This document shows, in pieces, positions 36,311 to 41,304 of a DNA stretch of 41,304 bases (its first letter is position 1; each line of letters begins with the position of its first letter). Location: assembly GCA_017545585.1 (NCBI GenBank), contig JAFWMK010000004.1, positions 1-41,304 of the forward strand. Direction: 5' to 3'. Below the pieces are notes generated by a model. It did no database searches and was not told where the DNA came from. It saw only the letters and a list, made by a program, of their open reading frames with translations. The DNA is from Candidatus Saccharimonadota bacterium. GTDB lineage: Bacteria; Patescibacteriota; Saccharimonadia; Saccharimonadales; Saccharimonadaceae. Position numbers and translations under genes: made by a program.

Positions 36311-37867
36311 ATGAACAACAACCCTGAAGGGACGCCGAATCCCCTCAATCCTGGTCCTGGTGTCGCAAATACACCAAGAGAGCCGAGGCGAGAAGAAGCG
36401 ATGGGCACAGGGATGCTGGATTATACAGAATCGCCAGCGCCGGCAAAACCTGAAATGCCAAAAGAAGAAAAAAGAGAAGTAGTAGCAAGGCCTGTTCCAC
36501 CGAGGACAAATCATGGCGTCGTAGATCCGATGATGCGTCCAATTGCGCACACCGAACCAGTTCGTGATAATTTTGAGTCATTGGAAATGGACAGTATTTC
36601 TATAGAAGAATTGGCTACCGACGAGCCAGTAAATTCAGTTAGACCTGCTGCGAATACTACCGATCCAGTAGCTACGCCTTTTATGACGCGCACTCCACAA
36701 AATACTAATTCTGATTTTGTGGCTAGGGATTCTATAGTGGAGCCAGCCGGCAAAAAAAGTAGCAAAAAACCTTTTATCATTGGAGCAATCATATTTTTGA
36801 TAGTTGCGATTATCTGCGGTGCAGCTGCGGTCGCGATTATTATGATGGGGAATAGTAGCGATCGCGTGAGTAAAGCGATCGACAAAATCATGAACGGACA
36901 AGGTCCTAGTATCGTCCATATAGACGGAAATATTACGTCCGTCAGCGATGGAGGGATGCCGTCAGATACTAGTATTAATTTTGACGGGACTTTTGATTTG
37001 CTCAATTCCGTCAATAAAGTTTCCGCCGATATAACGACTACATATGCTGGTGGCACGGGATTATCCATTGCCTTAAATGAAGTACAAACTCAATCTGGTG
37101 ATGTGTTCTTTAAGCTTAGCGGGCTCGGCGACATCATCGACATGCCTAGCGACGAGAGTTCGGCCGAGATGGTCCAGACGAATTGCGTAGATGGCCCAGA
37201 AGGCACAAATTGTGGTAGCTCTACCGCTGAATCTAATCCACTGTCCGTATATAGTGGTTTGTTTGAGGTGATAGATGATGAATGGATCAGAGTGTCTGAC
37301 AACTTTGCTGATTCGATGAAGGGTCTGCAACTTTTTGACAATAACTCAACTTGTCTAATCAATGCATTAGGGACTCTCCCGGAATATGCTAATAATCTCG
37401 CTGCCAAATACAAGGCTAGTCCATTTATCACCTATTCAACTGACAAATTAGAAATCTCCAAAAAGAAAAATGAGCTTTACCGATTAGGTTTTGACCAGAA
37501 CAAAATGAGCGCGTTTGCAAATAGTTTATCTAATAGTGGCTTTATTAATGAACTAAACGCCTGCGCTGGTAATACAGCTACAAACTCTGGTATTTCAGCA
37601 GCCGATATCCAGGATATATTTTCTAGGTTTCCGTCTATGTACGTAGAAATTGACGACAATGATAATATTACTCGTCTATACTTCAAAGCCAATATAGACA
37701 CCGGCACAGATAGTACAACTACAACAGCGGATCTAAATATCACATACCCGGAAAGAATCCAGCTCCAAGAACCAGCTAGCTATATTGAAATGTCTACGTT
37801 ACTAAATAGCGTTATGACTACTCTGCTTTCGACAAACAGCGAAAACGGAGTAACTACGACGGAATAA
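36311..37867 (+). CDS. Membrane-anchored extracellular protein of unknown function
   Basis: 518 residues from ATG 36311 (AAAGGAGG upstream; TAAAAT preceded by TGC at 36270-36275). Residues 1-150 are disordered, Pro/Glu/Arg-rich and cytoplasmic. One membrane helix (about 157-180, IIGAIIFLIVAIICGAAAVAIIM) is followed by a large Ser/Thr/Asp-rich outer domain with beta character (IHIDGNITSV, INFDGTFDLLNSVNKVSADI), a Cys pair around NCVDGPEGTNC and another Cys pair further on. The layout recalls substrate- or lipid-carrying outer domains in general, but no family is recognised. Confidence 0.7.
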   Translation: MNNNPEGTPNPLNPGPGVANTPREPRREEAMGTGMLDYTESPAPAKPEMPKEEKREVVARPVPPRTNHGVVDPMMRPIAHTEPVRDNFESLEMDSISIEELATDEPVNSVRPAANTTDPVATPFMTRTPQNTNSDFVARDSIVEPAGKKSSKKPFIIGAIIFLIVAIICGAAAVAIIMMGNSSDRVSKAIDKIMNGQGPSIVHIDGNITSVSDGGMPSDTSINFDGTFDLLNSVNKVSADITTTYAGGTGLSIALNEVQTQSGDVFFKLSGLGDIIDMPSDESSAEMVQTNCVDGPEGTNCGSSTAESNPLSVYSGLFEVIDDEWIRVSDNFADSMKGLQLFDNNSTCLINALGTLPEYANNLAAKYKASPFITYSTDKLEISKKKNELYRLGFDQNKMSAFANSLSNSGFINELNACAGNTATNSGISAADIQDIFSRFPSMYVEIDDNDNITRLYFKANIDTGTDSTTTTADLNITYPERIQLQEPASYIEMSTLLNSVMTTLLSTNSENGVTTTE

Positions 37868-37879
37868 CAGAGGTAGACA

Positions 37880-37908
37880 TTGACATTTTGACATAAGTGT
37901 GATATAAT
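37880..37908 (+). promoter_or_regulatory. Consensus promoter of uvrC
   Basis: TTGACA, a 17-nt spacer and TATAAT preceded by TGA; 6 nt to ATG 37915. A perfect consensus and leaderless. Confidence 0.8.
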
Positions 37909-37914
37909 TAGAGT

Positions 37915-39168
37915 ATGGACACAAAGCTGAAACAAAAACTAAAAGAACTCCCGGCTAGTCCGGGGGTTTATTTTCATAAAAATTCAGCAGGGGAGATTAT
38001 TTACGTTGGAAAGGCAGCGGTTCTCAAAAATCGAGTACGGCAATATTTCCAGAAATCCGAGAAAGACCCAAAAACCGAAGCTCTAGTTCGTGAAATCGCG
38101 GATACAGACTGGATCGTAGTGGATACCGAAATGGATGCATTATTTTTGGAATCCGAGATGATTAAACGCTATATGCCAAAATGGAATATTTTACTTCGAG
38201 ACGACAAAACCGTAAGTTACGTGCGAGTTTCGATGGGCGACGAAGTGCCATATGTGAGTTTTACAAGGACTCCGATGGATGATAAGGCCATCTACGTGGG
38301 ACCTTTCTATGGAAAACTAGCGGTCGAGAAGGCATTGCGACAACTCAGAAGGGTATTTCCGTATTACACCAAACCTTACAATGGTCGCAAAACTTTGGAT
38401 ACGGACCTTGGGCTAACGCCGGGCATTGAAATAAATAAATCCACTCCATCCGAATACAAAAAGAATCTTCGCAAATTAATTAAATATTTGGAAGGCGGCA
38501 GAAATAAATTGTTAAAAGAGCTCGAGGACGCCATGAAAAAAGCGGCAAGAGAGAAGGATTTTGAGAAAGCAGCCGAGGCGAGGGATCAGTTACTTGGATT
38601 AAAAGAGCTCCGAAAGAAAATTGTTTTTTCAGACAAAGAATTTTTGGATATTTCTTCAGACCAAGCACTTTCAAAACTACAAGAGCTGCTTGGGCTCGAA
38701 AAACCGCCGCGGAGGATCGAGGGGTATGATATTTCACATCAATCAGGAACCAATACGGTGGGGAGCATGGTGGTATTTATTAATGGAGCAGCCGCGAGAA
38801 ATGAATATCGCAAATTCAAAATTCGTTCATCCAAAAATGACGACCTCAAAAGTATGACCGAGGTCCTAATTAGGAGATTAAAACACTCAGAGTGGGATTT
38901 GCCTGATTTAATTATACTAGATGGTGGAAAAACGCAGGTAAATGCAGTTCTAGCAATCGTAGCACCATTTAATATTCCGGTGATCGGACGAGATAAATCT
39001 GGCGACCATTCAAAATCAGCGGAAGTAAAGATAGTATTCGAGGACAAAATTATCCCGTTAGAAAAAACTTCACATATCGCACGACTGATTGCGCGGATCG
39101 ACGAAGAAGCGCATCGTTTTGCAATCACTTATCATTCTTTGCTAAAACGAAAATCTATGCTAAAATAG
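37915..39168 (+). CDS. uvrC: Excinuclease subunit UvrC, shortened (no C-terminal HhH2)
   Basis: 417 residues against about 600 in most bacteria. GIY-YIG domain (PASPGVYFHKNSAGEIIYVGKA), UVR motif (KDFEKAAEARDQL), and the RNase H-like 5'-nuclease part (RIEGYDISHQSGTNTVGSMV, LIILDGGKTQVNA). The protein stops after ITYHSLLKRKSML, so the tandem helix-hairpin-helix DNA-binding domain is missing. The central four-Cys segment that carries an Fe-S cluster in E. coli-type UvrC is also absent (TDLGLTPGIEINK here). It should incise either side of lesions with UvrAB. The start and stop look clean, so this is a reduced form rather than a pseudogene. Confidence 0.92.
   Translation: MDTKLKQKLKELPASPGVYFHKNSAGEIIYVGKAAVLKNRVRQYFQKSEKDPKTEALVREIADTDWIVVDTEMDALFLESEMIKRYMPKWNILLRDDKTVSYVRVSMGDEVPYVSFTRTPMDDKAIYVGPFYGKLAVEKALRQLRRVFPYYTKPYNGRKTLDTDLGLTPGIEINKSTPSEYKKNLRKLIKYLEGGRNKLLKELEDAMKKAAREKDFEKAAEARDQLLGLKELRKKIVFSDKEFLDISSDQALSKLQELLGLEKPPRRIEGYDISHQSGTNTVGSMVVFINGAAARNEYRKFKIRSSKNDDLKSMTEVLIRRLKHSEWDLPDLIILDGGKTQVNAVLAIVAPFNIPVIGRDKSGDHSKSAEVKIVFEDKIIPLEKTSHIARLIARIDEEAHRFAITYHSLLKRKSMLK
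39161..39166 (+). promoter_or_regulatory. -10 box of secG
   Basis: TAAAAT preceded by TGC in the last codons of uvrC, followed by AGGAG and ATG 39187. Confidence 0.5.
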
Positions 39169-39186
39169 ATAGTATAGGAGTTATAT

Positions 39187-39417
39187 ATGCAGATAGGAAC
39201 GTTTTTACAGGTAACGACATTGGTTTCAGCGATCTTGACCGTACTTCTGATTCTTTTGCAGCAGCGCGGAGCTTCACTGGGGGCGGGTTTTGGTAGCTCT
39301 GGCGAGTTATATACCACGAGGCGCGGGCTAGAAAAATCACTTTTTGTCGCTACAATTGTGTTTGCAGTGATTTTTGTGTTATCAATTTTAGGTTCACTTT
39401 TAATTCCGACGGAGTAA
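39187..39417 (+). CDS. secG: Preprotein translocase subunit SecG
   Basis: 76 residues, two membrane helices (about 5-24 and 52-72) joined by the diagnostic loop LLQQRGASLGAGFGSSGELY-TTRRGLEK. SecG assists SecYE in protein export across the cytoplasmic membrane. ATG 39187 follows AGGAG. The next gene begins 1 nt after its stop, so the two are cotranscribed. Confidence 0.95.
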   Translation: MQIGTFLQVTTLVSAILTVLLILLQQRGASLGAGFGSSGELYTTRRGLEKSLFVATIVFAVIFVLSILGSLLIPTE

Positions 39418-39418
39418 A

Positions 39419-41152
39419 ATGGCAGGTACACTCAAAAAACGTGGGCAAAAATTTGTGCGAAAATTTTCGCGAGCTTCTCTCAAGGCTAGCGAAGAAAGTA
39501 AGGAACATATCAAAGAGAATTTCATCCAGAGGCTTTCGCACATCAAAAAGATCCGTTTGTTGGTGCTAGAATGGGTGCTTCTAGTCATTGCCCTAATTCT
39601 TCTGTCGATAGCCCAAGCTTTTTGGTCTGGAGAATCTTATGCGGTAGATACATACATAGATGGAGGCACCTACATCGAAGCTACGATCGGGCGAGTAAAT
39701 TCATTGAATCCTTTATTTGCCACCACTAGTAGTGAAAAAGTTTTAAGTAAATTAATGTTTTCTACGCTAGCGGCGGATGATTACTCTGGCCACCCTGGTC
39801 CGAGCCTAGCAGATAGTATCAGGCATTCCGACGACGGAAAAACTTGGTGGATTCACTTGCGGGATGGTCTGACTTGGTCGGACGGGGAACCTATCACCAA
39901 TCAAGATGTATTGTTTACCACTCAATTGATTCAAAATCCAGCTGTTAGTACGATTTACACCGCTAATCTCGAAAATGTGCGAATCAGTGAGAATGAAAAT
40001 AGTGAAATCGTTTTCGAGCTACCTTCCGCTTATGCAGATTTCGTTTCAGCTTTAAATATTCCAGTTGTGCCAAAGCATATCCTGGAAGATGCGCCACTTA
40101 AAACTTTGGTTGAAGCGAATTTTTCAAAAACCCCGGTGACTAGCGGAGCTTTTAGTTTTAATGCAGTGCAAAGTACTGGCGTCGAAGATGAAAAAGTGTT
40201 TTATCTCACAGCCAATCCAAAATATTATCTTGGCAAGCCAATGATAAGCAGTTTTGCAGTGCATGTGTATGACAACAAGGACGGCGTAGTGGCGGCGCTT
40301 AATTCCGCTGCAATCACTGCAACGGCGGAATTGGATGGCAAGGATACTGATGAAGTGTCGACTTTGAATTATTACAAAAGACATACCGATATCAATTCGG
40401 GTGCTTTTGCATTTTTCAATACCTCTTCGACGCTTAGCAATGTAGATCTTAGGCGAGCCATTAGGCAAGGTCTTAATTTAGCAGAAATCCGTTCTGCATC
40501 ACCTGGGGCCAAAGCCTTGGACTATCCAATTTTAGATTCTCAGATCAATATTGCCAACCACCCAATAATTCCTGCCGGCAACGAAATAGAGGCTAAGGCC
40601 AAGATCGAGGAGTTGACTGGCGGAGAACCGATTCATTTGGAGATTGCCACGGTAAATTCGGGATATTTACCGGAAGTGGCAGAAAAATTTGCAGAAAACC
40701 TGCGAGCGCTTGGTATCGAATGTAGCGTAACTCCATACACCGAGAGTCAGGAATTTGTAGCCAACATTATATCTAAACGAAATTATGACATTTTGATTTA
40801 CGAGATTATACTTGGTAGCGATCCAGATCCTTTGCCGTATTATCACTCGTCGCAGGCCAAAGCAGCCGGATTGAATTTATCCAATTATCGCAATTCTTTG
40901 GTGGATGATCTTTTGGTGGGTGCGAGAGGAGCATTAGATGAGACTTTGAGAACTAGGAAATACGAAAGGTTTTTGGAATATTGGGCAACAGACGTACCAG
41001 CAATCGGACTTTATCAGGCTAATATGACATATATATATAATAAGAACGTGCAAACCTACAATGAGTCTAACACCCTAGTGACTGCAATTGACAGGTTTTT
41101 GGACGTTGAAAACTGGGGTGTAACTAGAGGCACAAAAAATCAGACCCCGTAA
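39419..41152 (+). CDS. Family 5 extracellular solute-binding protein (peptide-binding type), membrane-tethered
   Basis: 577 residues. A basic cytoplasmic tail of about 45 residues precedes one membrane helix (about 46-66, LLVLEWVLLVIALILLSIAQAF), so it is anchored without a lipobox. The outer part is SBP_bac_5-like: YIEATIGRVNSLNPLF, LADSIRHSDDGKTWWIHLRDGLTWSDGEPIT and VDLRRAIRQGLNLAEI. Such proteins feed oligopeptides to ABC permeases. No permease is in the window; it lies directly behind secG. The stop is inside a small hairpin (41141-41158). Confidence 0.9.
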   Translation: MAGTLKKRGQKFVRKFSRASLKASEESKEHIKENFIQRLSHIKKIRLLVLEWVLLVIALILLSIAQAFWSGESYAVDTYIDGGTYIEATIGRVNSLNPLFATTSSEKVLSKLMFSTLAADDYSGHPGPSLADSIRHSDDGKTWWIHLRDGLTWSDGEPITNQDVLFTTQLIQNPAVSTIYTANLENVRISENENSEIVFELPSAYADFVSALNIPVVPKHILEDAPLKTLVEANFSKTPVTSGAFSFNAVQSTGVEDEKVFYLTANPKYYLGKPMISSFAVHVYDNKDGVVAALNSAAITATAELDGKDTDEVSTLNYYKRHTDINSGAFAFFNTSSTLSNVDLRRAIRQGLNLAEIRSASPGAKALDYPILDSQINIANHPIIPAGNEIEAKAKIEELTGGEPIHLEIATVNSGYLPEVAEKFAENLRALGIECSVTPYTESQEFVANIISKRNYDILIYEIILGSDPDPLPYYHSSQAKAAGLNLSNYRNSLVDDLLVGARGALDETLRTRKYERFLEYWATDVPAIGLYQANMTYIYNKNVQTYNESNTLVTAIDRFLDVENWGVTRGTKNQTP

Positions 41153-41304
41153 GGTCTGCAAACTTGGTGCGCGGTATCTAAATCTCTACGAACCTCTCTG
41201 TGGGGTAGTTGAATACGTTATTGTGAATCCAACTTGGCGGCCAGACTTCGATTTGGTCGAAAGTAAACTTAACCCTGAACTGCAAGATTTTATATATTAG
41301 TGCC
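41153..41304. other. Unassigned end of window with two opposing open frames
   Basis: The plus strand is open from 41116 to TAG 41298-41300 and reads natural-looking peptide (CGVVEYVIVNPTWRPDFDLV) but has no ATG, GTG or TTG start. The minus strand is open from beyond the window to a stop at 41178-41180 (FDQIEVWPPSWIHNNVFNY). Only one can be real, and 150 bp is too little to choose. A hairpin CAGACC/GGTCTG (41141-41158) without a T run overlaps the preceding stop. Confidence 0.3.

Noticed and set aside
41116-41300. A +1 frameshift at the A6 run extending the solute-binding protein by about 55 residues
   Set aside because: The family normally ends near the annotated stop, and an equally plausible frame exists on the other strand; the evidence is too thin.
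1-41304. UGA recoding as in Gracilibacteria/Absconditabacteria
   Set aside because: TGA is the natural stop of obg, trmD and the pseudouridine synthase, and no TGA interrupts a conserved domain.

Overview
This window most likely comes from a Candidate Phyla Radiation (Patescibacteria) genome, with Saccharibacteria (TM7) the best guess. The evidence is indirect: genes are tightly packed and often overlap; AlaRS and UvrC are shortened; many small membrane or secreted proteins have no clear family; a baseplate-J-like membrane protein and a RuvX-MltG fusion are present. TGA is used as an ordinary stop, which argues against the UGA-recoding CPR lineages. Promoters are unusually uniform. Most are TGnTATAAT extended -10 boxes lying only 6-8 nt before an ATG, so many mRNAs should be leaderless.

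Layout. 1-1005: the end of an IS30-family element has truncated one of two tandem secreted paralogues. 1133-2999: a secreted cutinase/VWA protein and a small Cys-rich protein. 3057-9925: typA, a transglutaminase-like gene that looks frameshifted, tatD, small unknown proteins, a cysteine desulfurase and mnmA, the last two serving tRNA thiolation. 9931-15763: alaS, and a leftward operon of sensor kinase, response regulator, RsuA/RluB-type pseudouridine synthase and an FtsA-like ATPase. 15835-20078: an envelope operon of a baseplate-J-like protein, the RuvX-MltG fusion and a LysM-CHAP hydrolase. 20131-20287: a candidate structured ncRNA. 20318-25507: obg-trmD-recG-rsmD and a sortase-type surface protein. 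25592-25841: tRNA-Leu followed by degenerate tRNA-3'-end repeats. 25858-30286: an unknown protein, an FAD oxidase, trigger factor, rpsL and rpsG. 30349-36236: a putative HTH protein, the gap-rpiB-rpe-pfkB operon, a LOG-family protein and enolase. 36311-41152: a membrane protein, uvrC, secG and a peptide-binding protein.

The outstanding observation is a family of four GC-rich palindromic elements lying inside coding frames of mnmA, the pseudouridine synthase, obg and trmD. The copies occur in both orientations and are read through in frame. Two copies (mnmA, trmD) differ only inside two hairpin stems, and nearly all of those differences are compensatory. Each copy is flanked by a different, locus-specific inverted repeat of about 16-20 bp with one bulged base. 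Together they look like an undescribed mobile or domesticated hairpin element comparable in concept to Rickettsia palindromic elements, but with target-derived inverted arms.
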